From Gonapodya prolifera JEL478 (Eukaryota > Monoblepharomycota > Monoblepharidomycetes > Monoblepharidales > Gonapodyaceae): a stretch of 64,000 nt of DNA. A model generated the notes under the pieces. That model was given only the letters and a program-made list of their open reading frames with translations. It made no database searches and was not told where the DNA came from. Below, piece after piece: positions 45,774-56,900 of the stretch. Where the stretch lies: contig KQ965754.1 of NCBI GenBank assembly GCA_001574975.1, forward strand, positions 209,525-273,524. The letters run 5' to 3'. Position 1 is the first letter of the stretch. Every line of letters starts with the position of its first letter. The translations under genes and the position numbers were made by a program.

Positions 45774-46335
45774 TCATGCCCATGATCCACCAGCCGGGAA
45801 TTTGACCAACATTATGTCGCACAAAACGGTCAAAAGAGCATCTCGAGCACATCTTCGCCGGCAAGGTAATACTTGCTGCACTGAAAACTTCTTCAGTCTC
45901 GGATGTTCCACGAGAACTTTGGCGTGCGCCATTTCCATAGAATGGTGTAGCAAACCATTGATGTACCCAACATTTAAATCCTCCAGTGCAGTAGAGTCTG
46001 CGAACAGCGTTGGCGAGGTCTGTTGCTGATATTTTACCAACGCCATGAAGGCCATGAAGGCTCAGACTCTTGAGGTGAGGACACAAAGAGGTAAGGATAT
46101 GGAGGGAAATTGAATCAAAAAGGGAGCATTCCCCCAAGGAGAGAGCCTCTAGACCAGAATGTTGGGAAAAAATCTGACGCAATGAGTCCTACTTTTGTAG
46201 GAACACCATCTCTGGTTTCCCATGGGCGCTCACAATTGGGCAAAGATAAAGTTCTTTTAATGGAGGAAGTGCCGTCAGCAAGGGAACAAGAGAGAGTCTG
46301 CTGAGACCCAATGCTACCGTGAAGACTGATTAAGC
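45774..46335 (-). CDS. Partial LRR protein (F-box/LRR type), 3' part
   Basis: Three exons joined by short introns (48 and about 44 bp) give a leucine-rich-repeat run: LGLSRLSLVPLLTALPPLKE then LYLCPI; SLRQIFSQHSGLEALSLGEC and LTSLCPHLKSLSLHGLHGV; then DSTALEDLNVGYINGL, HPRLKKFSVQQVLP and a stop at 45774. The repeat spacing resembles fungal F-box/LRR substrate receptors. The 5' part is not found: upstream text (CAPRLISLHGS) looks like another LRR, but in a different frame, and no F-box or start is visible before 46600. It may be truncated or have further unrecognised exons. Confidence 0.45.
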
Positions 46336-46726
46336 GCGGTGCACAGATGCTCGTTGCACCTCACTCCCAGACTTGCTATGCCCCTGCCCCCGGCCCCAGG
46401 CTATGCATTCCAGCACACGCAACCAACACGACAGTCTCACGGTTCGCGAACACCGAACACGAACGACGATGACGATGATCAGCTTGAATAATATTCATAA
46501 AAACATGAAATCAAATCGAGAAGAAAGAATAATGCAATACAAAAATTACTGGCAACTCCAATAGAATAAAATGCTCGACTGCGACTGCAATCACCAAGGA
46601 CCAAGCAACCCCCCGCAGATTTCAAAATTTCGCAAGAGGGAGTCCATGTCGCCCTCTTTTGCATCCAACGACACTTGTTCACGCCACGGGTATGCATCCC
46701 CATTCGTCAACTGCACCCCCGAGCTC
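46336..46726. other. Intergenic region, no gene seen
   Basis: About 390 bp, with an AT-rich part at 46480-46570. No clear coding sequence. It should contain the 5' end of the LRR gene, if intact, and the 3' end of the first RVxF paralog. Confidence 0.35.
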
Positions 46727-47377
46727 TCACAAATACGCGACTTCGCCCTCCACCGCTCTCCACTCGTCGTCGTTCCCACTTCCCGCTGCATCGCTGCCGG
46801 CAGATCCGACAGACCCAGCCGACCCTCGTCGAAATCGTCTGCTTCTCCTCACACATCCCATCTGGACGGAGGCGGGGGGGAAAAACCAATCGTCTTTTGC
46901 TTCCGTGGGCGATTCTGACAGTAGTGCTGAGTGGGAGGGCGGTGGGGAGTGGAAGGTGTGGTCCCCGTGCCCTTGGGACTCGTCGAAGGGCGTCGACGGG
47001 AGGGCTGCCGCCGTCGAGGACGAGGGCGAGACTGGCGAAGGAGGGCACGCGAGGCGGTACTCTTGTCTCTGTCGATTGCGAGTCGCACGCGTTAGTCTTC
47101 ACCCATCGACGCCTTTCACCCCCCGTGGCTTGCGACTCACCATCTCGAGCACCTCGACGACGTCCTTCATGGACAGTCTTGCCGGTGGCACAGACGATCT
47201 GTCGTAGACTTCTCTCGGGTACGTCTGCAGCACGACGACCGTCTCGTCCCACGAAATGCGTCTCCTGTGCGCGGGGTGCGCGGGTGGGGGACACTCGCTG
47301 CGGCAGTCTGCGTGCGGCGACGGCGGCGGCGTGGGCGGGCAGCGGTGTGCGGCGGCGTGTGCGGTGGAGAATTGCAT
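46727..47377 (-). CDS. RVxF-block paralog 1
   Basis: A two-exon gene of about 195 residues. Exon 1 starts at ATG 47377, has a His/Pro/Cys-rich lead, then the shared block: RRISWDETVVVLQTYPREVY followed by DRSSVPPARLSMKDVVEVLE. It breaks after the next M at a GTGAGT donor. Exon 2 starts RQEYRLACPPSP and continues as a Ser/Pro-rich region ending in an acidic part (NDDEWRAVEGEVAYL) with TGA at 46727-46729. The block begins with RRISW, which fits the [RK]-x-[VI]-x-[FW] PP1-docking consensus. Two relatives lie within 6 kb with the same intron position. Function unknown; a PP1-binding regulator is inference. Confidence 0.65.
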
Positions 47378-48609
47378 GTCTGGCGCGTCGCGGTGTGCGT
47401 GGAGAGAGAATGTTGGGATTCGTAAGCTTGGAAAGGGAGTGCGTGACCTTGAAGGGGTAAACGGTTTAAACGGGTGCCCGACCCTTGCGGCACAGTGTCC
47501 TCAAAAGGGTCCACACTCCCGTCACCGAAAAAGGCAAAAGAAGGCAGCAATGGCGCACGCGTGCTCACTCTGACGTTAAATTTGCTTGTTGTGCTGAACT
47601 GTTCACAATCCGTGTTATTGCGCCACGAAAAAGGCTTTGTTTGTCTTCCTCCTGCCCCACACGCCCGCGCCGCCAAAGCAACGACCCTACACACCGCACG
47701 CGTGACCCGAAGCTTCACGTCCTTCACGCCCTCACGGCGCCCGCTCCAATCCCAGGGTGTCGCTCCCTTGCTCGCGGGAATGTCACCCAATGCCCGCGCA
47801 ATACCGCACAGGCTGCACAGCACACGACCGTGGGACGGGATGGTGCGTCCCGGGACAGCCGCCCTCGCACGCAAGATTGGGGCGTCGAATGAGGTCAATG
47901 CGGCAGTCAGCGCCCGCGACATGGGATCGGCGAAACACGGGTCATGCCGGGCCGGTGCGAAGTTGGTTGCGGCGGGCGGGCGTGTGCGGTTGCACAGCTC
48001 GCGGTTCTCAAAAGGGCAAGATCCGCGCAGGATTGGATTTCGGGGAGCAATGGGATGTGGTGGTAGAGTTGGTAGAGGAGACGGGAGACCCGCGGAAGGG
48101 AACGCGTTTTACGTGAGATGTTTCCTATGGTGGTAATTCGAGATGTAGGCGAGCGCTTTTGCCGCGAAAATTGATGAAATACACGACGGAGTGGTCATAT
48201 TGACGTTGTCTCTTTCCACTCGATAAAGTCCCATCGCTCTTTTTTATTTATTTATATTTATGCAAACTCTGTTTCGAAAATACAATCGGCGCGTAAGACC
48301 CGTGTTACTTCACCAAGTGCCATGACGTCTTCAGATCCCATCTCATCCACTCCCTGACTCTTGAAAGAAAAGCCCATCGCATTATGATTACATGGCACCA
48401 ACGACTACATCTTACGAAACAGATCAAAAAAAAAAAAAAAGAAGGCACAAACGCTTCAGTTGTCTATGGCTATGAAAACACACTCGGCCGCTCCACGCCC
48501 CCCCGTGCCTTGGTTTGATCCTCTGCTCTGTCTTGTCTGGAAAAATGGTGGTGCCATCGCACTCCTCCCCTTGTCCCCTCGCCCCCTATTCGCTCAACAC
48601 GCGGCTTCC
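47378..48609. other. Intergenic region, no supported gene
   Basis: About 1.2 kb between paralogs 1 and 2. A long minus-strand open frame runs back to 47922, but it is GC-driven and overlaps the paralog 1 exon in another frame. There is an AT-rich stretch at 48236-48262 and a poly-A run at 48427-48441. Probably promoter of paralog 1 and 3' region of paralog 2. Confidence 0.4.
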
Positions 48610-50355
48610 TCATTGATCACCCACACCGCCCACCATTCGAGACATCGCATCCGGTCCCGCACTCCCACTCTCGACCTCGGACTCCCCACCGGATGATACA
48701 TCCACCTCACCCATGGCGCTCGTTTCAGGCGACGACGGCGGGCTTGGGGGTGTCCACCACGTCGTTGTCGGGCTCGGTGTTGCGGATGTGGACGTGTGAA
48801 GGGAGGAGGCAGAGGTGGTGGTGGTGGAGGTGGAGGTTTGGGCGGAGGTGGATGTGGGAGTGGGGCGGTGGAGTAGTGGTGAGTTGAAGTGCGGTGCTGG
48901 CGACGTATGGTGCGGTGGTGTGGTGTGCTGGTGTCAGCTTCCACACGAGAAACGCAATGCAACTGCAGACTCACCACCGCCAACAACCCCTCGTCCATCC
49001 CACATCTGCCCCACTCCTGCTCCTACTTCTACACCCCCTGCCCCGCCCCTCGTCCACGGCCCCACGTCAACCCCCCACGCCTCGTACCCCGTCGCCGCCC
49101 TGCGCTCGTCCCACGTCCTTCCCATTCCCGTTCCCGATCCCGAACCAGACCTCGCATGAGCTTGGCCAGGGAAATGTGGCGGTAGAGGTGGCCGGGGCCG
49201 AGGAGTCACGAACGCCGCGGGTGAGGACCAGTTTCGCTCGGCGTCGAGCGTGTAGGCAGGGCTTCCCACTCCCACGCCCCGCTCACGTTCTCTTTCGCGT
49301 TCCCACGGCATTCCTGCTCGACCAGCGGGAGACCAACGACCCGGAACCGGTCCCGCCGGCCTCTCGAGCGGGTCGGTCACGCTCGGTCTGCTCAAGACCG
49401 CCGCAATCGAGGTCCAGTCGGAAGATTCGGGGGATGTCGGGGTTGGTGGCGACCACGATGGTTCGGAGGTTTTGGCGCGGGCAGGTGTCGGTTGGGGTTG
49501 GTGAGCGGGAGCAGCAGGGCCAGGAAGGCGGGATGAGCCGTGATAGGAAGCGGGGGAGGAGGTGGGATAAGGAAAGGCGGGTGTCGAGAACCGTCTCCCA
49601 GGGGACGACGATACGGGGAGCGGGAGCGGGGGTGGTGGTGGGGTTTGGCGGAGGAACCCGATTCGCTGTTGTGACGAAATGTACGAATGGTGGTTAGTCG
49701 AGCACGGCATAACACGGTACGGCACGGTAGACGAAACGACGCGCTCTCCCACACTCTCCCCATTACATCTCTCACAACCCGACACGCCGCACCGCTGAGC
49801 GGGGCGTGATGTCTGTGGCATGTCGTCATTCGGAACACCAAGCCGCTTGCCGACCACCGACACTCCCACGAGGGGGTTCTCCCGAATTGAATTCACACCC
49901 GTCCGCGCATCGTGCAGTCTTCCGAGCGCGGGACGCCGCGTGTTCCGAACGCGGTCGTGTCTCCCAACCGCGTCCAAAATAACCCGTGTCACCCGGACCC
50001 CAAACCAAACCATCCCCCACCCACGGGGTTCAGCGCCATCACCACAAAGGAGGGAAATACGTACCATCTCAAGCACTTCCTGAATATCCTCCCTGGTCAG
50101 CTCGGCGACCTCGACGGCGGTCCGGTCGTATTCGTGTTTCCCGTGGGTTTCGCAGACCAGGACGGTTTCGAAGAAGGACACCGGTTTCTTCTCCTTCATT
50201 CTCTGCCTCCCCTGTTCTTTCGTGCCGCGCCGGGGCGATCCGGAATGGGATTGGACCGTTGATGGGGTGTGTCGCCCTTTTCGAGGGTCCCCCTCCGTCA
50301 CCTCTGGCGCCCAAAGGCCGGGAGACACGTGCGGGCGGCTGTCCATCACGAGCAT
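48610..50355 (-). CDS. RVxF-block paralog 2
   Basis: A gene of at least three exons. Exon 1 starts at ATG 50355 (or 50346) and leads to the shared block KPVSFFETVLVCETHGKHEY then DRTAVEVAELTREDIQEVLE, breaking after M at a GTACGT donor. Exon 2 opens RIGFLRQTPPPPPLPLP and is a long disordered Pro/Ser/Arg region with repeated Arg-Glu pairs and YTLDAERNWSSPAAF. The last exon, after an intron at about 48960, is Ser/Thr/Pro-rich and ends in an acidic tail (MGEVDVSSGGESEVESGSAG) with TGA at 48610-48612. KPVSF exactly fits the PP1-docking consensus. The residues just after the intron (R-x-x-F-x-RQT) match paralog 3. Confidence 0.6.
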
Positions 50356-52292
50356 CTTCTCCTCTCTTCTCGCGTTGTGCAGATCGCGCGTCCGGGTGGT
50401 TCGGAACTGGGACTGCGGAACCAAACAAGGGCTGCTGTGCTGTGCAGTCGTGCTGCTCTGCGTGAGGCGACGGGTCGGGGAGGTGGGAGGCAGTGACGCA
50501 CAGTGGCGGGCGTGGGGGTGGGAAGGGAATGCGGGGTAGTGAACGGGCGGGGCGGGGTAAATGGGTTATAGGTAAAGAGCTGAGGGAGAAAGACGGGGGA
50601 AGAACAAATCCGAAATCGTCAGGGCTGGGCCGCAGCCACGGACCGTGTTTTTTTACCTGTGGGGACCGTTTCCTGGTCCTATTCCCCTTTGCGGCCCAAC
50701 TTCGGGAAGTGGAAAGTGTTCGTTTTTTTGTTTCCGCGGTGGGGAGCGACCAGGAAACCAGGGGCAGGTGGCAGGGAGGGGCGGATGCGTCACGACTGCA
50801 GGGTATTGGTCCCGAGGTAGAGCCGCCTGTTCGACGGCGTTGGGATTGGACCAACTTTAGTGAGGGGAGGCGCCAGGAGGGGTCAGGAGCGATGGGTTAG
50901 GAATGAAATTGAGATGTGTGAGGGGAGGTGAGGGGGGAGGTGTGAGGTGTGGAAGTTGGAATGCGGGAGAGTGGGGAGGGGAAGAGGAACAGGAAAATGG
51001 AGGAAGCCGGGAGCAATACGGCAAGTGAAAGTAGAATATGCTCGTGCTGTGTCGCATGACCCTGTCGTCGCGGTTCTCGCATACCGATTCCCGTTTTTAC
51101 TTCCTCCAACTTATCGACACAACCACACAACATTCCGCCCCTCCCACCGGACCCGATGACCAAACTCATGAGGGGTCAGGCAAACCGCCCGAAAGTCCGT
51201 ACCTCGGTCTGGCCATGTGTCACGACACACCGTCCGAGCCGAGCCGAGGGTACCAAGTCGTTGGGACGGAAGGTAAAGTGAGGGTCCGTTGTTTGTTTGG
51301 AGGGCGGGAAAGGACGTGCGTACATTACGAGATTGCTAGTAGGGAAGGTGTTCGTGAGGACTGAGCTGGGTTTGCGCTCAAGCGGGCGGGCTGTCGGTGC
51401 TGTGTCGGGGACTCCTTGGGTCGGGCATAAGAGAGGTGGCACTCCCATTTTTATTTTTCTCCATTAATGCGCCCGGCCGAGATCAGGTAACCTTGGAATA
51501 TAAATGAGAGAGTGGAAGAGAGATATGAAATGGGGTTGGCAAATGGGGTTGAACCCTGGTGCGGCAAGAGTGAGATTGGTGCCTGGGCCCTTTTTGTAGT
51601 GTGTCCTAAAACGTGCCAGGTTGCCACGGACAGCGGAGACCTGCGTTGTGGTGAGCGAGGAGCCTCGGGATGAGCAGATGCGGCGGATGAGGGGCTAACG
51701 GCGGGATTGCGTTGGTAGAGAAGAGAGGGGAGAAGAGACGCTTGGATGTGTTTGTGTTGACCAGGGCGGGTAAAGGATATACCATGATTTGGCTAATCCT
51801 GCTGGGGGACCCTTGGTTGGACCGATTCGGGGGAAGGCGACGCGAGGGAGGGAGTGGTCAGCGAGGGGAGTCAGAGCGAGACGGGGAAATGAGCCAAGTA
51901 TTAAAGACAGAGTGTGTGTGTAATAAAGCCACGCAATACGCAAAAGACGAGATAGCAAAGTGGTGGTGCTCAGCCCTCGCATAGGCCCTGAGGCACAAGT
52001 GTGGCGCAGCGCTGGCCGGGAGAGGAAAGGCCAGACAGCGTTTTCTCCGCGACACGGGACGAGAGACACAGGCCAGCGAACGCAGATTACTACTCGCGTG
52101 TACCACAGCAGCCAGCCGACGTGTTTTTGCTGGTGAGTGGAAAGACGGCGCGGACGGTGCGGGCACTCAGCTGCAGGGTGCTGACCGGACACTATCTCTA
52201 TCCCCTTCTCTCGCCCTCTTCTCTTCTCTTTCTTCTACTCGTGGCCTCCCCTTCTACTACTCTCTATCCGTCTCTTCTCTCGCCCAGCCGCC
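50356..52292. other. Long divergent intergenic region between paralogs 2 and 3
   Basis: About 1.9 kb between two diverging starts. It contains open but low-complexity frames (Ser/Pro/Arg), strand-asymmetric G/A-rich stretches at 50860-51010 and C/T-rich DNA at 52190-52290 just before the paralog 3 start. I found no convincing gene. The length is unusual for this compact window and suggests long regulated promoters or 5' leaders. Confidence 0.4.
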
Positions 52293-53421
52293 ATGCTTCT
52301 GTCCCATCCCTCGTCCGCCCCAGACTCGTCCCGCTTCTCCCCCGCCTCCTTCCTCCCAGGCTTCCCTTCCTACCCTGCCTACCCACACTCATTCACCGCG
52401 GGGCCGCCCTCGCCGCCGGCATCCGACGACGAGGACGACTGCTGCATGGTCGACGCGCAAAAGCACTTTGTGGGCGGTGCAGCCCATTCAGCACCCACAC
52501 CAGCGAAACGGAAACTGTCGTTTTGCGAGACCGTCCTGGTCCTGGAAACGCACTCGAAGCTGGACTATGACCGCTCCTCGTGTGAGATGAGCGAGCTGAC
52601 CCAGGACGATATCCACGAGGTGTTGGAGATGGTGCGTTGTCGAAGTCGAAGGGTTTGATGCATGAACACCCACACGGTTTCCCCACCCATGCACTCCGCC
52701 TGCACTGCCACCTCCTCTTACCTCTCCTACTACTCCCCCTCTCTCTACTCTCTCCCAGCGCCGCGAATTCCGAAGACAAACCGCAGCCGCAACCCGCATG
52801 CACCAAGAACAGCAAGCCCACATCGCTCGCCTTCATCTCGCCGCCCGCGCTGCCGTCGCATTCTCCCAGTCCAATTCTAATTCCGCCCAGCACCAACAAC
52901 ACCAACCCGCCTTTACCCGCGCACCTACTTCTGCCTTCCCCGCATTCTCCCACCCCGACCCAAACGGCGCCGTCGGTCTCTCCTCTGCCGCTCGCCGAGC
53001 CGCGTCGTTCACCAACGCCCACATGTACGCTCCCTCCTCCACGGACACCCTCTCCCCGCAAGCCCGGGACCACCTTCGCCGGTACTACATGCTCGCCCAC
53101 CAACAGCAACATCCGGGATCCCTCCCTGCACCTCTGGGCGCCCTCGACGCAGGGTCGGTCCCGCATATCGACACCTCGGCCCAACGGCAACAGCACCAGG
53201 GCATTGATATCCGACTTGCCGCCGCGGCTACCAAGTGGGCGTCGGCACCCGGGCCCGGTTGGTTCCCCCCGAGCCCGCCGTCGAGTCCGGATCGCGAGGG
53301 CGAGACCGAGGGAGAATGCGTCCTCCAGCAGCAGCAGCAGGTGCAAGGGTGGCAGCCCATGCAACCGCAACACCGGCAGATGCAAATGCAATGGACCGGC
53401 GGGGCGTGGACCGCGTGCTAG
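52293..53421 (+). CDS. RVxF-block paralog 3, Gln-rich
   Basis: A two-exon gene of about 330 residues. Exon 1 starts at ATG 52293 with a Ser/Pro/Phe-rich lead and an acidic patch (SDDEDDC), then KRKLSFCETVLVLETHSKLD followed by YDRSSCEMSELTQDDIHEVLE and M at a GTGCGT donor. The 126-bp intron ends CTCCCAG. Exon 2 opens RREFRRQTAAATRMHQEQQA and is an Ala/Gln/His-rich region with repeated QQ runs, an aromatic patch (DHLRRYYMLAHQQQHPG), PGWFPPSPPSSPDREGETEG and a Gln/Met-rich end. TAG at 53419-53421. RKLSF is a looser match to the PP1-docking consensus. It is divergent from paralog 2. The Gln-rich region suggests a nuclear or condensate-forming protein. Confidence 0.7.
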
Positions 53422-53999
53422 ACCCTCCCCTGCTCGTTTCTCCTCTGGGGGCGGAGAATGGAGAATGGACTTTTTGACGCATGGGAGTGGATGAGGGAGA
53501 GATGGCAGGACGTCTTCTTTTTTCTTTCCTGTTCCCTTTCCTGGCACTTGCACTTGCCCTGCACCTCTCCTTTTACCCTCCAAACTCTCTACATATCTTC
53601 CTCCCTCCTCCCTCCTCGCCTTCCCGACTTCCGTTTTTGCTTCACGGCTTTCCCCATGCCTTTTCCTCTTTCCGCATTTGCACGGGTAATGCCTTTGCTC
53701 CCCTCCAACCACCCGCCCCCGCACTGTACCTATACCGCCTTCCCTGTCCCAGGGTGCGCGGGTGGATCTTCCGCTTTCGCAACCGATGCAGCTTTGATGG
53801 GACGTGCAACGTGTTTGGACCTTGTACGCTTTTGAACGACGACCGATGATGGTGTTATGGGAGATGCTAGAACTGAAACAAGACTTGTATATATAGCCAA
53901 TGATCTTTGCAAAAATCAATGGAAGGGTTTCTTTTTTGAATATGTAAAAGTGTGCGCTGAGTGGAGAGGGGTCTGTTGAGTTGTTCGTCTAGTGTTGGG
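53422..53999. other. Downstream region of paralog 3, no gene seen
   Basis: About 580 bp of pyrimidine-rich DNA with short Pro/Ser/Phe-rich frames; it becomes AT-rich at 53880-53950. Probably the 3' untranslated region of paralog 3. Confidence 0.4.
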
Positions 54000-56900
54000 C
54001 TTGCGTCATGGGCGGACTGTAGCGGAACTAACACTCGTGGAGGTTAGTCCACAAGCAAGACTTCCAGGTAGGATGGGGCGAATAAGGTTGCCAAAAAGGT
54101 AGCCTTATATCTAGTTAAGATGCTTGATCTAGCAAGCCAGAATACACATCATAACCAGCACACTCTCTCTATCACTGTCCACTCCACTCTAGTCCCTCAC
54201 TGCTACTTACCCTTTGGATAGATCCCAGGAGACTGATCAAGTATCAGTTCTACCACAGGACTATCAATCCCACATTTTTTCTTTTTTGCACAACAATCAA
54301 CAGCATACCCCACTACTATTGGGCTCCTACCACACTGTCCTGACTGCTTTCCTGCACACCTGCCTGGTCAAGCTTGCAGGTTTGTCCTGGCAGGTCGTGT
54401 GGGTCCTGGAAACCCAGTGGCTGAACAGACAAGGCGGTGTATGTGTGGTACCGAGCGTATGGCAGTATGGCTGCAGGACAAGTAGGACGAAAGAGAAAGG
54501 GAAATATGCCTGAGCAGTCCCACCTGCAAGATTGTGTGACCAGGTGGAAGGGAGATCAAAAGGTTAAGGTTACATCTTCACTCAGGCGGCAAGGTCAGAT
54601 TGTAGGGTGGTGGATTCAGAGTGTGAAAGTGCAAGAAGGTTCACTAGTAGAGGGTAGTGCAGGCCAATGGGTGCAGTGTGCAAAAGGTGATGGTGCAAAG
54701 GTGTGGGAGGTGCACTCACAAGTCAGCTGGCAGTGTGGGTAGGATAGTGACAGAGGATCTGCACTGGTCCCTGCCCATCTGGCATCCCTGAAAGACAGAC
54801 ACAGTGTGTTGTTGTCTTGTAAAACCCTCCGCCAGGTACCAGGGGCATAGGTCTAGGTTGGGGTCAAAGTTGCCCCATCATCTTGCAGTGGTGACGCAAG
54901 AAAGGGCGCATGGGGACAGTCGACCCAACCTGCTTATCAGTTCAGCACTGTGGCCAGACGTGTCTGAATGGAATTGTAAGAGTGCAGTGGCCAGAGAGTG
55001 GTGGATGGTAAAAGGAAAGGGCACAAGGGGCAAGTTGACCTGCACATGATCTGGTAATTATCTGCAGGACTGATGGTGCATTTCACATTAAGCAGATGGA
55101 CCGCAGAGCAGCATACCAGGGTTAGATTGGGGCCTGCCACTGCTGGGACAGTAAGGAATGTGCAGACCGCAATGGTGTACGACAGGGAAGCATGGGAGGC
55201 GGTTGTGGCATGTGGTCAGGGTAAACAGGCTGTTAAGTGGGCAAGGTACTGTTCATGTGGAACACTCTTGTTGTTGGACTATGGGGGAGGTCATATGATC
55301 ACAGGAGGGACTTCTGGCAGATTATCATCAGGATGCTGGTTGGTCTTGTTGCTTTGTTGGGGGGTACCACAACATAACAACGGTCAGACATAAGGACAGC
55401 ACCAAGGTAGACTTCAACATGTTGTGTTCATGTTGCCATGAGCTTTTCAAGAGCTTGTGCCCAGTGGTGTCTTGGAGCAATGTGAACATTGGTTGTTGCC
55501 TGTGGTAAGAGTATTAATGGAAACTATCAGGAGTCTATGAAAGTTCTCAGGCAGGTGTACAGAAATCAGTTGCAATGCTGTGCAGACTAGCGGGGTGTGT
55601 AAACTTTACATCTTAGATCTTCACAATATGGATGAGCCCCCACTTGGTATCATTGCAATGTCGGTCATGAATCACATTCTCTTCCCAACAACTCTTCACT
55701 TTTCACTAGACTGCTATTTTAAGCAGTGAAGTAATGTTGTATTTGCATGTAAGTGCATTTACAATTTTTGTTTCAAGTCCATTACTGTAGGTTGGATGCC
55801 ACAAAATTGACATAAATGGTAGGAAACCATTTGGCTGTTGAAACTCAATGTCCCAATTTGGGTCATGGAGTGCAGCAAGTGCCAGCAGTATGGGGGTTTA
55901 CGGAAACTGCTGGAATGCATTGGCAGGGGACAGGGCGGCTTATATATTCCAGCTCCAGTCCATTCTACAACGTGCCAGTAAGGGGCACAAATCAAACTTC
56001 AACCTTCACTTCCACTTCACAACCAATATTCAACTGCAAACCAGAGCTTGTCCTGGCATTCAACAACCTGCCATGGGTGGTCTTCCTCCTAACATTGCAG
56101 GAGCCTTGAGTGGAGCAGTTAATAATACACTGTTTCAACTCAGTATTGCACAGCCTAGGACTGAACAAGTGAGTAAATGTGCCCCACCTGTTGTGATGAC
56201 CACATTTACAATATATGCATAACATCCAGGTGAATGCAACACAGATCCTAAACATCCCCACCAGAACCAATACAATCCTTCAGGGTGGCATCACTCAAGT
56301 CTCTGCAGGCCCAGGTGTGCATGTGCTACTCACTCCTGCCATGGTATCTACGCTAATCTGTTGCCCTTCTACACAAACACTTGCTCCTGGGCGTCCAATA
56401 TCTGTAGACCAGACCTCAACTTTTGGTATTATGCCACAATCCCTCTCAGCAAACGTCCCAGAGACATTACCCTGGATACAGAATTTCCTTGCAACAGGAA
56501 AATTCCCCAATGCCAATGTGGCCACGAATGTCCTTCAGAATCACCAAATGGGCTTACAGGTCCAGGCACACCTACAAGGAGGTGGAACTGTGCAACCAGG
56601 AACTCAGCCTGACTTCCCTGTTTGGCCGCAGGGGTTGACTCAGCTCCGATCTGCTCAGATTGTTATGCAACTGGCAACTCAGGGGTGAACCACCAGTGGC
56701 ACTTCTTCAAATCTCAAATTAATTCTTACCAACAGTCAGAGAGCTGGAGTAAGAGAGCAGATGGAACAGCTGATGAGGGACAAGTTCTTGGGAATATCAA
56801 GACGCTCATAGGTCTGGTAGAATAGACAAACAGTTTAAATCAGCATCTGAAAGCCTATGTACCAAGGCTACTTAACACTGTGAGTGTCTTACTACATGAG

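Noticed and set aside
47167-47922. Long minus-strand frame upstream of paralog 1
   Set aside because: Overlaps the paralog 1 exon in another frame and shows no family resemblance. Upstream high-GC DNA explains the lack of stops.
48934-50424. Single uninterrupted reading frame across paralog 2
   Set aside because: The frame is open, but the conserved paralog intron after EVLEM and the good acceptor before RIGFLRQT show that the middle part (about 49660-50070) is intronic.
52393-53919. Minus-strand open frame of about 500 codons opposite paralog 3
   Set aside because: It is antisense to a well-supported gene with a conserved block and intron. The composition is Arg/Gly/Ser-rich, typical of a GC-driven shadow frame.
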